Part shown: positions 6,255 to 14,087 of the stretch, piece by piece
How positions within the stretch are numbered: the first letter of the stretch is position 1
How the letters are laid out: each line of letters opens with the position of its first letter
Assembly (NCBI GenBank): GCA_030673645.1
Contig: DAOVIO010000106.1
Location: forward strand, 1-14,087
Direction: 5' to 3'
Source: JAGLSB01 sp023135955
GTDB taxonomy: Bacteria > Bacteroidota > Bacteroidia > Bacteroidales > GCA-2748055
Length of the DNA stretch: 14,087 bases
Translations under genes and position numbers: made by a program
The notes under the pieces: generated by a model
The model's database searches: none
Told to the model about the DNA's origin: nothing
The model's input: the letters and a program-made list of their open reading frames with translations, nothing else

Positions 6255-9200
6255 GATACTATCAGTTTCTTATTATTATTCAATTCATACCTTTTTCCTC
6301 TCACAAATATTCTACCCGCTTCAGTTTTCCGACTATTAAAACCAATTTCTAATGAATCTTTAGAAACTCTAAATGAATAATCTTCTGATTTAAATTTAAA
6401 ATTAAAGCTTAATACCTTCCAATTATCAGGAAGTACAGGATCAATCCTAAGAGCATCACCATGCCAATTAATTCCACCAAATATTGTAAGTGCAGATAAA
6501 ACAGTACCTCCCATTACACCGGCATGAATCCCCTCGGCAGTTGTACCTCCCTGAATATCATTATAATCGCTTAACAAAGCTTCATTATACATATCCCAGC
6601 ATATTTTCTTATTTCCCGTTAATTTTGCCATATAGGCATGAACAACTTTGCTTAAAGTTGAACCATGAGATGTGCGCGGAAGATAATAATGAAAATTTTT
6701 ACTTAAACGATTTTCTATTGTTGGATACCCAAGATATCTAATAATATCCTCAATTACTGTCTCCTCAAGATTATAATAAGTCATTAAAGTATCCGCCTGC
6801 TTGGCTATCTTATAATCGTCTGGTGATTTTCCTTCCGCCTTAAGAATTCTATCCATTCGATGAGGATTTCCATATTTCTCTTTATAAAAATCCCAATCTA
6901 ATTCTTCAAGTGGGAAATATCCATCAAACTGTTCAATGATGCCTTCTTCATTTATACTTACTCGCATGTTCATGCTTATATCTTTCCATTGCACCAACTC
7001 TCCAGAATTAAGATCGATCTTTGATATCAGCTTAGTTTTTACATCATAATCCATTTCATCTAATACATCAAAAGCCCTATTAAGACACCAAACCACCATT
7101 AAGTTTGTATATGCATTATCCTTCAATCCCCCAATTTCTGATCCGGGCAATTTCTCATGAAATTCATCTGGCCCCATAACTTTATCAATTGAATAGCGCT
7201 CAGAAACCGAATCAAATTCAGCCTTGGAAGCCCAGAATCTACATATTTCAAAAAACATCTCAGCTCCATAAGAATTCATAAACTCCTGATCTCCACTGAT
7301 ATGATAATATTCCCAGATATTGTAAGCATTTGCTATTGAGATATGTCGTTGAAGTGAACTAAAATCTTCACCCCACTCACCAGATACCGGATTTAAATGT
7401 ACTATTTGAGTCTCTTCCCTCCCATCGCTACCACTTTGCCAGGGAAACATTGCTCCTTTGTATCCATATTCACGGGCATATTCACGAGCCTTGTCCAACC
7501 TTCTGTATCGATACATTAAAACACTTTTTGCAATTTCAGGAAATTGAGAAATATAAAATGGTAATACGTACAATTCATCCCAAAAAATATGTCCCCGGTA
7601 TGCTTCCCCATGAAGTCCTCTTGCAGGAATTCCAGCATCTATAGATTCATTGAACTTTGAAGCTGTAACAAATAAATGATAAATATGTAACCGAACTAAC
7701 ATTTGGGATAATCGATCTCCTTCAATTTTAACATCAGATTTTGCCCAAATATCACCCCATGCATTAATACTTTTGAAGATTTCACCATCCAGAGTTATAT
7801 CAGAATTAAGGTCAGCTAATGCACTTTCTAATGGATTCTTGTCTTCGAAATGATTGGAACTATGAACAGAAACCAATTTCTGCAAGCTTACTTCCTGTCC
7901 TTCGTTAAGCATAAAGGAAAAATCGGAAATAGTTTTCCCTGATTCATCTTTAAAGGTCGATTCAACTTGAATCTCTTCATCAGATATCATTTCTAGTTTC
8001 TCGGCAATGGATATTTGAATATCAGATTGGTTCGTTCGAACAGATACATAATTACATTCATCATTCCTACCCTGATTTACAATCTCCAAATGATTTTGAT
8101 CCAGAGTCTTATATCTATCAACTCCCTCATTAACAACATTCCCGTTTATTTCTGACCTGACAGTAAGCTCTCCGCTATAATTAAGAGCTGTAATCTTATA
8201 TTCTAGTCCTGCAATATGTGGATTATCCATACTAGCGAATCGTTTCGACTCCACTTTTGTCTTTTTACCATCGGAATGATGAACAATAATCTCCCTGCAA
8301 TATAGTCCTGTTTTTAAATCAAGCTTACGCTCTTGCAGGGTGAATTTATCCTTATTCAGGTCAAACCAATCAGAATCTTTCAATTTGAAATTAACATAAA
8401 CCCAATCGATGAAGTTTACAAAATCTTCGTTTTCAATTAATCGATCACCAACTTTTGACTTTCTGCGGTTAAATAGTCCTGCCATATAGTTTGCCGGGTA
8501 ATTTGACTCTGAAGCTCTCGCCTCCTCCATTGAACCTCTGCAACCAAAGAAGCCATTCCCAACTGTAAGTAGTGATTCTCTCGATTTTTCCTTTTCAGGA
8601 TCATAATCATGATACAGCAATGTCCATTTTAATTCCGGTACTTTGTTTTCAAACCATTCGTCGATAAATTCAATACCTCCGAGTTCATCAATATCATTCA
8701 GCACAATATCTGCTCCATTCTTTTCTAAAGCTTCCCGATTACCTTCACGATCCAGGCCTAAAGTAAATCCAAATCCACCCTTAGCACCAGCCTGCACACC
8801 ACTAACTGCATCTTCCACAACAACCGCTCTATCATAGGCCACTCCAAGATTATTACATGCAGTAGTAAAAATATCGGATTCTGGTTTTCCGTTTAAACCT
8901 AATTCAACTGAAACAACGCCATCGACACGCGTTTCAAAAAAATGCATAAGTTTTGCGGTATTAAGTACTTTTTCACAATTTTTACTTGAGGACGCAACTC
9001 CAATCCTTATATTTTCTTTCTTAAGACTTTCAAGAAGTTCAACAGTACTTTCATAAACTTCAACCCCATCCCTCTCAAGAATTTCATTGAAATAATTATT
9101 TTTTCTGTTGCCTAAACCACAGGCAGTTTCTTGCTCTGTATCATCAGAAGGATCACCAAAAGGAATATTTATTTTTCTGGAAGCAAGAAAATCCGCAACA

Positions 9201-9403
9201 CCTTTATATCTGGGTTTGCCATCAACAAAAGGCAGATAATCACCTGTATGAGTAAATTCTATGAACTTTTCGCCATGCTTTTCTTTCCTATATTTCAGGT
9301 AATCATTAAACATTGTCGTCCATGCAACTGAATGAACCAAAGCTGTTTTTGTGATTACGCCATCCAAATCAAAGATTACCGCATCAAAGTTATGTTTAGT
9401 CAT
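6248..9403 (-). CDS. HAD (beta-phosphoglucomutase-like) + GH65 disaccharide phosphorylase fusion
   Basis: A 1051-residue fusion. Residues 1 to about 255 are a HAD hydrolase/mutase: FDLDGV with Asp12 and Asp14, VASSS (136-140), Lys173 in GKPESD, and VVEDA (195-199). The FVDGKPRYKG and GLGNRKN segments are typical of beta-phosphoglucomutase-like proteins associated with GH65. From about 260 a GH65 phosphorylase follows: GNGFFGCRGSMEEA (282-295), the catalytic motif GPDEFHE with general acid Glu747, KDNAYTNL, RTSHGSTLS and GGTTAEGIHAG, which are conserved substrate and phosphate-binding segments. GH65 enzymes phosphorolyse alpha-glucosides with inversion, giving beta-glucose 1-phosphate; the mutase domain would convert this to glucose 6-phosphate, so fusion channels the product. 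Trehalose or trehalose 6-phosphate is the likeliest substrate given the divergent GT20-HAD gene, but kojibiose, nigerose, maltose and glucosylglycerol phosphorylases are also in GH65. No signal peptide is present, so it is cytoplasmic. The kinase gene follows. Confidence 0.9.
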   Translation of the reverse strand: MTKHNFDAVIFDLDGVITKTALVHSVAWTTMFNDYLKYRKEKHGEKFIEFTHTGDYLPFVDGKPRYKGVADFLASRKINIPFGDPSDDTEQETACGLGNRKNNYFNEILERDGVEVYESTVELLESLKKENIRIGVASSSKNCEKVLNTAKLMHFFETRVDGVVSVELGLNGKPESDIFTTACNNLGVAYDRAVVVEDAVSGVQAGAKGGFGFTLGLDREGNREALEKNGADIVLNDIDELGGIEFIDEWFENKVPELKWTLLYHDYDPEKEKSRESLLTVGNGFFGCRGSMEEARASESNYPANYMAGLFNRRKSKVGDRLIENEDFVNFIDWVYVNFKLKDSDWFDLNKDKFTLQERKLDLKTGLYCREIIVHHSDGKKTKVESKRFASMDNPHIAGLEYKITALNYSGELTVRSEINGNVVNEGVDRYKTLDQNHLEIVNQGRNDECNYVSVRTNQSDIQISIAEKLEMISDEEIQVESTFKDESGKTISDFSFMLNEGQEVSLQKLVSVHSSNHFEDKNPLESALADLNSDITLDGEIFKSINAWGDIWAKSDVKIEGDRLSQMLVRLHIYHLFVTASKFNESIDAGIPARGLHGEAYRGHIFWDELYVLPFYISQFPEIAKSVLMYRYRRLDKAREYAREYGYKGAMFPWQSGSDGREETQIVHLNPVSGEWGEDFSSLQRHISIANAYNIWEYYHISGDQEFMNSYGAEMFFEICRFWASKAEFDSVSERYSIDKVMGPDEFHEKLPGSEIGGLKDNAYTNLMVVWCLNRAFDVLDEMDYDVKTKLISKIDLNSGELVQWKDISMNMRVSINEEGIIEQFDGYFPLEELDWDFYKEKYGNPHRMDRILKAEGKSPDDYKIAKQADTLMTYYNLEETVIEDIIRYLGYPTIENRLSKNFHYYLPRTSHGSTLSKVVHAYMAKLTGNKKICWDMYNEALLSDYNDIQGGTTAEGIHAGVMGGTVLSALTIFGGINWHGDALRIDPVLPDNWKVLSFNFKFKSEDYSFRVSKDSLEIGFNSRKTEAGRIFVRGKRYELNNNKKLIVSL

Positions 9404-9425
9404 AATTTTGTATTTAATTTAACAG

Positions 9426-9433
9426 CAAATGTA
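9426..9433 (-). promoter_or_regulatory. -7 element of the HAD-GH65/kinase operon promoter
   Basis: On the minus strand the sequence reads TACATTTG, an exact TAnnTTTG match, with ATTG (9458-9455) 21 bp upstream as a near -33 element. Transcription would start at about 9419, some 15 nt before the ATG at 9403. The 153-bp region 9404-9556 is the divergent control region shared with the GT20-HAD gene. I see no clear operator dyad in it. Confidence 0.55.
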
Positions 9434-9523
9434 AGGATTAATGCTTCTTTTCAGCAATGAGTTTTCAGGATTTCGAAAAATTTATTAACATATTTCTTTA
9501 GGTAATAATTCTTAGTTTCTTCC

Positions 9524-9531
9524 TATCTTTA
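9524..9531 (+). promoter_or_regulatory. Probable -7 element of the GT20-HAD gene promoter
   Basis: TATCTTTA matches TAnnTTTG at 7 of 8 positions and lies 25 bp before the ATG at 9557. No good TTTG sits at the expected -33 distance; the nearest candidate is TTTA at 9497-9500 with a 23-bp spacer. Confidence 0.4.
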
Positions 9532-9556
9532 GAAAAACTTAAAAAAATATTCAGCC

Positions 9557-11770
9557 ATGGCAAGGATCGTATTTGTTTCTAATCTTCTTCCATTAAAAAT
9601 TAAGGTTGCCGGACAAGGTGAATTAGAATTAGAAAATAGAATTGGCGGAATCTCAAGTGGATTAACTAATTTTTACAAAGAACATAATACAGCATGGATA
9701 GGAACTACCGGCCTTTACGATAAAAATCTGACTCAAAAGCAAAAGGAATATATCAGGAAAGAATTAATCAAAAAGAAATGCTATCCGCTTCAATTAAAAA
9801 AGAAGGTAAAAGAAAAATTTCTTGAAGGTTATTCTAATAGTACAATTTGGCCTGTTTTTCATTATTTTCAAGAAATTGCTACTTATAAAGATGATGACTG
9901 GAAGGCTTATGTAAAGGTAAATCAAAAGTATGCTGATAAATTGGGTGAAATATTGCAAAAGGATGATAAAGTTTGGATTCATGACTATCACCTGATGTTA
10001 CTCCCTAAAATGCTAAGGGGAAAATTTCCTGATCTTAGCATTGGTTACTTTCAACATATTCCATTCCCTTCTTATGAAATTTTCAGATTGCTGCCTAACA
10101 GGATTGAATTACTGGAGGGATTACTGGGAGCAGATCTTATTGGATTTCACACTTATGATTACGAAAGGCATTTTTTAAGTTCGGTAAGACGTTTGCTGGG
10201 ATTGGAAACATATTTCAATCAAATCCGATATGATAAGAGAGTTCTTAAAGTAGAAAATTTCCCGATGGGGATTGATTACGAAAAATACAATAAAAAAGCA
10301 ATAGAATTACAGAAGGAAACTCCACCCGAATTGATCAAATTCAAGGACCAGATTGAAAAACATATTCGTAGGAGTCCTGAAAATAAAATTATTTTATCCA
10401 TCGACTGGCTAGACTACTCCAAAGGTTTACTAAACAGATTATTATCATTCAAAACTTTTTTAAAAAAATACAAAGAACTTCATGGACAGGTAACTTTTCT
10501 TTTATATGTGACTCCTCCAAGTGAAAGTATATCTGAATTTAAAAAGATCAAATCTCAATTAGATGAACAAGTAGGGAAAATTAATTCAGAGTATGGTAGA
10601 ATTGACTGGACACCAATACATTATTTCTATACAGAGCTAAATTTTGATGAAATGGTCCAGGTATATCTCAGTTCAGATGTTGCAATGATAACACCAACCA
10701 GAGATGGAATGAACCTTATAGCAAAAGAATATGTTGCAAGTCGTCCAAGGCAAAAAGGTGTTCTTATATTATCAGAAATGGCTGGTGCTTCAAAAGAGTT
10801 GGGAGAAGCATTAATTGTTAATCCAAATAGCCATAACGAAATTGCCGACGTTCTTTTTCGTGCTTTAACAATGAAGGAATCTGAGATTACAGAAATGAAT
10901 ATAGCTCTGCAAAAAAGATTATCTAATTATACAGAATATAAATGGGCAAGTGATTTTATCACGAGCCTGGAAAGTGTTAAAAAATTACAAGAATATAATT
11001 TAACAAGAAAACTAAATAAAGATCTGAGTCAAAAAATTAAAAATAGCTATCTACAAAGTCAAAAGAGAATTATATTCTTGGATTATGATGGTACGCTTAA
11101 GGGGTTTTATAAAAATCCCATGGATGCAAAGCCCGATGCTGAATTGTATGAAATCATTGGCAAATTAACTTCTGATAAGCGGAATCAGATTATCATTATA
11201 AGTGGCCGGGATAAAGAAACACTCTCTGAATGGTTTGAAAAGGAAAATAACCTGAGCTTCATTGCCGAGCACGGAGTATGGTACCGTGAAGTCAAAGGAG
11301 AATGGAAAATGATGGATACCATTGATAATGAATGGATGAAAATAATCAAACCAACCCTTAACTTTTATGTTGACCGAACCCCAAGAAGCTTTATCGAAAC
11401 AAAAAACTATTCCCTCGTCTGGCATTACAGAAAAGCTGATCCTGATTTGGGTGTTCAACGTTCTCTTGAATTAAAAGATGAGTTGCAAAGCCTGGTAACA
11501 AATCTGAATCTCGAAATTATGGATGGTGATAATGTTATTGAGATTAAAAATGTTGGAATTAATAAAGGTCGTGCTTCACAATCGAGAATGGGCGATCAGA
11601 AATATGACTTCATCCTTGCCCTTGGCGATGATTGGACAGATGAATTTACCTTCGAGGCAATGCCGGAAAAAGCATATACTATCAAAGTGGGTAATAAACC
11701 AACCCGGGCCAATTATTTTGTAGAGAATTACAATAATGTAAGAGAATTTCTATTGTCATTAGTTGAATAA
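9557..11770 (+). CDS. GT20 glycosyltransferase + HAD phosphatase fusion (trehalose-6-phosphate synthase/phosphatase type) with altered acceptor site
   Basis: A 737-residue cytoplasmic fusion. Residues 1 to about 470 are GT20: IGGISSGL loop, SNSTIWPVFHYF (93-104), HDYHLMLLP from 142, QHIPFPSYE with His167, GFHTYDYERHF, DYSKG with Lys289, and TRDGMNLIAKEYVA with Asp383 and Glu391. These are the donor and catalytic motifs of OtsA-like enzymes, which join UDP-glucose to glucose 6-phosphate. Residues about 500-737 are a trehalose-6-phosphate phosphatase of the HAD type: DYDGTL with Asp509/Asp511, ISGRDKETL, AEHGVWYR, SFIETKNYSLVWHYRKADPDLG and GDDWTDE with Asp691/692. Oddity: SNRLPV is here SNLLPL, FYEGFSN is FLEGYSN, DRLDYSKG is DWLDYSKG, and PSRD is PSES, so four acceptor or phosphate-contact positions are changed. 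Function is therefore either a synthase with another acceptor or a phosphatase with a non-catalytic synthase half. It is divergent from the HAD-GH65 operon. The assignment to family is sure; the product is not. Confidence 0.88.
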   Translation: MARIVFVSNLLPLKIKVAGQGELELENRIGGISSGLTNFYKEHNTAWIGTTGLYDKNLTQKQKEYIRKELIKKKCYPLQLKKKVKEKFLEGYSNSTIWPVFHYFQEIATYKDDDWKAYVKVNQKYADKLGEILQKDDKVWIHDYHLMLLPKMLRGKFPDLSIGYFQHIPFPSYEIFRLLPNRIELLEGLLGADLIGFHTYDYERHFLSSVRRLLGLETYFNQIRYDKRVLKVENFPMGIDYEKYNKKAIELQKETPPELIKFKDQIEKHIRRSPENKIILSIDWLDYSKGLLNRLLSFKTFLKKYKELHGQVTFLLYVTPPSESISEFKKIKSQLDEQVGKINSEYGRIDWTPIHYFYTELNFDEMVQVYLSSDVAMITPTRDGMNLIAKEYVASRPRQKGVLILSEMAGASKELGEALIVNPNSHNEIADVLFRALTMKESEITEMNIALQKRLSNYTEYKWASDFITSLESVKKLQEYNLTRKLNKDLSQKIKNSYLQSQKRIIFLDYDGTLKGFYKNPMDAKPDAELYEIIGKLTSDKRNQIIIISGRDKETLSEWFEKENNLSFIAEHGVWYREVKGEWKMMDTIDNEWMKIIKPTLNFYVDRTPRSFIETKNYSLVWHYRKADPDLGVQRSLELKDELQSLVTNLNLEIMDGDNVIEIKNVGINKGRASQSRMGDQKYDFILALGDDWTDEFTFEAMPEKAYTIKVGNKPTRANYFVENYNNVREFLLSLVE

Positions 11771-11771
11771 C

Positions 11772-11779
11772 TATCTTTG
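11772..11779 (+). promoter_or_regulatory. -7 element of the purL promoter
   Basis: TATCTTTG is an exact TAnnTTTG match two bases after the GT20-HAD stop codon. TTTC (11747-11750), 21 bp upstream and inside the 3' end of that gene, is a near -33 element. The predicted leader before the purL ATG at 11812 is about 25 nt. This implies that purL is transcribed independently of the trehalose-type gene despite the 41-bp gap. Confidence 0.6.
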
Positions 11780-11811
11780 CAACGCAAATTAAAATAATAA
11801 AAATAATTCCC

Positions 11812-14087
11812 ATGACTCTTTTTTTCAAAGTAACTGAAGATCATTTTATTGCTACGAGTTCTGATATTTCTTTAAAAAATGAAGATCTTATTAAATTATC
11901 CTGGCTTTTTAATAAGGCAGAGTATATTTCTTCTGACATTTTGAAGGGATTTTTTGTTGGTCCAAGAAAGGAAATGATCACTCCATGGAGCACAAATGCT
12001 GTAGAGATTACTCAAAATATGGGAATTGAAGGTATCCTGCGAATTGAAGAATATTTTAGGGTTGAAAATGAGAAAGCAGAATATGATCCGATGCTTCAAA
12101 CTCTGTATAAAAATCTGGATCAAAATATATTCCTTATTAATCGGAAGCCTGAACCTGTTATCGAAATTAAGAATATATCTGAATATAATGACCAGGAAGG
12201 TCTCGCCTTAAATAATGCCGAAATTGATTATCTTGAGAATCTTTCTAAGCGTCTGAACCGAAAACTTACGGATAGTGAAGTTTTTGGATTCTCACAAGTT
12301 AACTCCGAACATTGCCGTCATAAAATATTTAATGGTGTATTTATTATTAATGGTGAAGAAAAAGAATCCAGTCTGTTTCAATTAATAAAGAAAACTACTA
12401 AAACCAATCCCAATAAAGTAGTTTCCGCTTACAAAGACAATTGCTCATTTGTTCAGGGCCCTATTGCTCAGCAGTTTGCCCCCGCAAGGCATGATATTGC
12501 AGATTATTTTGAAACAAAAGAGATTGAAACTGTTCTTTCTTTAAAGGCTGAAACACATAATTTCCCAACTACAGTTGAGCCATTTAATGGTGCTTCAACA
12601 GGAACAGGAGGAGAGATTCGCGATAGAATTGCTGGTGGAAAAGGAGCTATACCGTCAATTGGCACTGCAGTTTACATGACTGCTTATCCCAGAACAGAAG
12701 GGCCCCGCGAATGGGAAAAAAATATGGATGAAAGAAAGTGGCTTTATCAAACTCCTGAGGAAATACTAATAAAAGCTTCAAATGGAGCCAGCGATTTTGG
12801 AAATAAATTTGGACAACCTTTAATTTGTGGAAGCCTCCTTACTTTTGAACATACAGAAGGTTCTAAAAAATATGCTTATGATAAAGTAATAATGCAAGCT
12901 GGCGGCATTGGATATGGAAAAAAACAAGACAGCCAAAAAGATATTCCTGAAAAAGGAGATGTTGTTGTTCTGCTTGGCGGAGATAATTACAGAATCGGAA
13001 TGGGCGGAGGTGCTGTTTCATCGGTAGCAACAGGTGAATATGATAACAAAATAGAATTAAATGCGGTTCAGAGGGCGAACCCTGAAATGCAAAAAAGAGT
13101 TTTCAATGCTATCCGGGCTCTTACAGAATCGGGACATAATAATATTATTTCTATACATGATCATGGTGCAGGTGGACACCTAAATTGTCTCTCTGAATTA
13201 GTTGAAGCAACCGGTGGAGAAATAAATTTAGATAAATTGCCTATTGGAGATCAGACTTTATCTGCAAAAGAAATTGTAGGAAATGAATCTCAAGAGAGAA
13301 TGGGTTTGGTAATGGCCAGGGCCGATGTAGAAGAATTCAAAAAAATATCTGAAAGAGAAAGAGCTCCAATATATATCATTGGGGAAGTAACAGGTGATTA
13401 TAGATTCAGTTTTAAAAGTGAACGCTCCGGTGAAAAACCAATTGATCTGGAGCTCACAGACATGTTTGGGAGTCCACCTCTAACTATTCTTAAAGACGAA
13501 GATGTGTCGGTAAAATTCAGGGAACTGGATTACGAATTCTCAAAGTTTGAATCTTATCTTAAACAAATCCTACAACTTGAAGCTGTTGCTTCTAAAGATT
13601 GGCTCACAAATAAAGTAGACCGTTCTGTAACTGGACGGATTGCCAAACAACAATGCGCCGGAGAACTGCAGCTTCCTTTGAATAATTTGGGTGTTATGAC
13701 TTTGGATTACCTGGGAAAAAAGGGATATGCCACTTCGATAGGTCATGCACCTGCTGCTGCATTAATTGATCCCGCAGCTGGCTCTGTTCTTGCAATCTCA
13801 GAGGCACTTACAAATATTATCTGGGCTCCATTGGTTGATAAGATTAAGACTATATCCTTATCAGCAAACTGGATGTGGCCATGTAAAAATCCCGGCGAAG
13901 ATGCACGCTTATACAAAGCAGCAGAAGCTGCCAGCAATTTCGCTATTGATTTAGGAATAAACATTCCTACTGGAAAAGACTCTTTATCAATGACTCAAAA
14001 ATATTCTGATGAAGTTGTATACGCGCCAGGTACTGTAATAATTTCTGCCGCAGCAGAAGTAGCAGATGTAAGCAAAGTAGTTGAGCC
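11812..14087 (+). CDS. purL: Phosphoribosylformylglycinamidine synthase, long single-chain form (3' end outside window)
   Basis: The frame runs open from ATG 11812 to the window edge: 758 codons plus two bases. PurL converts FGAR, glutamine and ATP to FGAM, the fourth step of purine synthesis. Visible domains: a PurS-like N-terminal domain (about 1-140); the linker with VNSEHCRHKIF (NSEHCRH at 164-170); the first synthetase half with SLKAETHNFPTTVEPFNGASTGTGGEIRD (KAETHNFPT at 245-253), a glycine-rich NYRIGMGGGAVSS segment and SIHDHGAGGHLNCLSELV; and the start of the second half with DRSVTGRIAKQQCAGELQLPL (from 603), GHAPAAALIDPAAGSVLAISEALTN and IPTGKDSLSM. The size and order match the roughly 1200-residue form that ends in a glutamine amidotransferase domain, which would lie beyond the window. 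A signature-rich, ordinary housekeeping gene with its own promoter; I see no defect. The start is supported by the MTLFFKV beginning and the promoter just upstream. Confidence 0.96.
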   Translation, partial: MTLFFKVTEDHFIATSSDISLKNEDLIKLSWLFNKAEYISSDILKGFFVGPRKEMITPWSTNAVEITQNMGIEGILRIEEYFRVENEKAEYDPMLQTLYKNLDQNIFLINRKPEPVIEIKNISEYNDQEGLALNNAEIDYLENLSKRLNRKLTDSEVFGFSQVNSEHCRHKIFNGVFIINGEEKESSLFQLIKKTTKTNPNKVVSAYKDNCSFVQGPIAQQFAPARHDIADYFETKEIETVLSLKAETHNFPTTVEPFNGASTGTGGEIRDRIAGGKGAIPSIGTAVYMTAYPRTEGPREWEKNMDERKWLYQTPEEILIKASNGASDFGNKFGQPLICGSLLTFEHTEGSKKYAYDKVIMQAGGIGYGKKQDSQKDIPEKGDVVVLLGGDNYRIGMGGGAVSSVATGEYDNKIELNAVQRANPEMQKRVFNAIRALTESGHNNIISIHDHGAGGHLNCLSELVEATGGEINLDKLPIGDQTLSAKEIVGNESQERMGLVMARADVEEFKKISERERAPIYIIGEVTGDYRFSFKSERSGEKPIDLELTDMFGSPPLTILKDEDVSVKFRELDYEFSKFESYLKQILQLEAVASKDWLTNKVDRSVTGRIAKQQCAGELQLPLNNLGVMTLDYLGKKGYATSIGHAPAAALIDPAAGSVLAISEALTNIIWAPLVDKIKTISLSANWMWPCKNPGEDARLYKAAEAASNFAIDLGINIPTGKDSLSMTQKYSDEVVYAPGTVIISAAAEVADVSKVVE

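Noticed and set aside
9557..11770. Sequencing errors as the cause of the altered GT20 residues
   Set aside because: Four separate functional sites are changed, the reading frame is intact throughout, and surrounding motifs are normal, so independent errors are unlikely.

Overview
The window looks like chromosomal DNA of a member of the Bacteroidota. The sequence is AT-rich. Several gene starts are preceded by the Bacteroidota-type -7 element TAnnTTTG, and classical Shine-Dalgarno sequences are scarce. The protein families fit too: a BlaI/M56 pair, a 7TM-SpoIIE sensor phosphatase, a HAD-GH65 fusion, a GT20-HAD fusion and a long single-chain PurL. The genus cannot be fixed from the sequence alone.

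Layout. Positions 1-332 hold the 3' end of a GNAT acetyltransferase. A structured, REP-like inverted repeat (389-513) and an AT-rich stretch follow. Positions 679-3253 form a self-contained regulatory unit: three identical-core operator dyads interleaved with a promoter, a BlaI/MecI-family repressor (775-1158), a membrane M56 metallopeptidase of the BlaR1/MecR1 type (1163-3196), and an intrinsic terminator. The peptidase has an acidic, 16-residue-repeat extracytoplasmic region where classical BlaR1 carries a penicillin-binding sensor. Positions 3410-5497 encode a seven-transmembrane sensor joined through a coiled coil to a SpoIIE/PP2C-type phosphatase.

Positions 5521-11770 form a two-sided disaccharide-metabolism locus. 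On the minus strand are a HAD (beta-phosphoglucomutase-like) + GH65 phosphorylase fusion and then a P-loop kinase of the uridine kinase/phosphoribulokinase type. Divergently on the plus strand is a GT20 + HAD-phosphatase fusion of the trehalose-6-phosphate synthase/phosphatase type. By family this is a make-and-recycle module for trehalose or a related alpha-glucoside. Synthase/phosphatase would make it; phosphorylase would split it to beta-glucose 1-phosphate and an acceptor; the mutase would return glucose 6-phosphate; the kinase could phosphorylate the released acceptor. Positions 11812 to the window end are the first 758 codons of purL (purine synthesis), which appears to have its own promoter.

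The observation I rate highest is in the GT20 half of the 9557-11770 protein. Four positions that correspond to glucose-6-phosphate or diphosphate contacts in E. coli OtsA are all replaced (Arg9 to Leu10, Tyr76 to Leu89, Arg262 to Trp284, Arg300 to Glu323). The remaining glycosyltransferase motifs and the whole phosphatase half look intact. This suggests either a different acceptor or a synthase half kept for a non-catalytic role. The correspondence was made by eye from remembered family motifs and needs an alignment.
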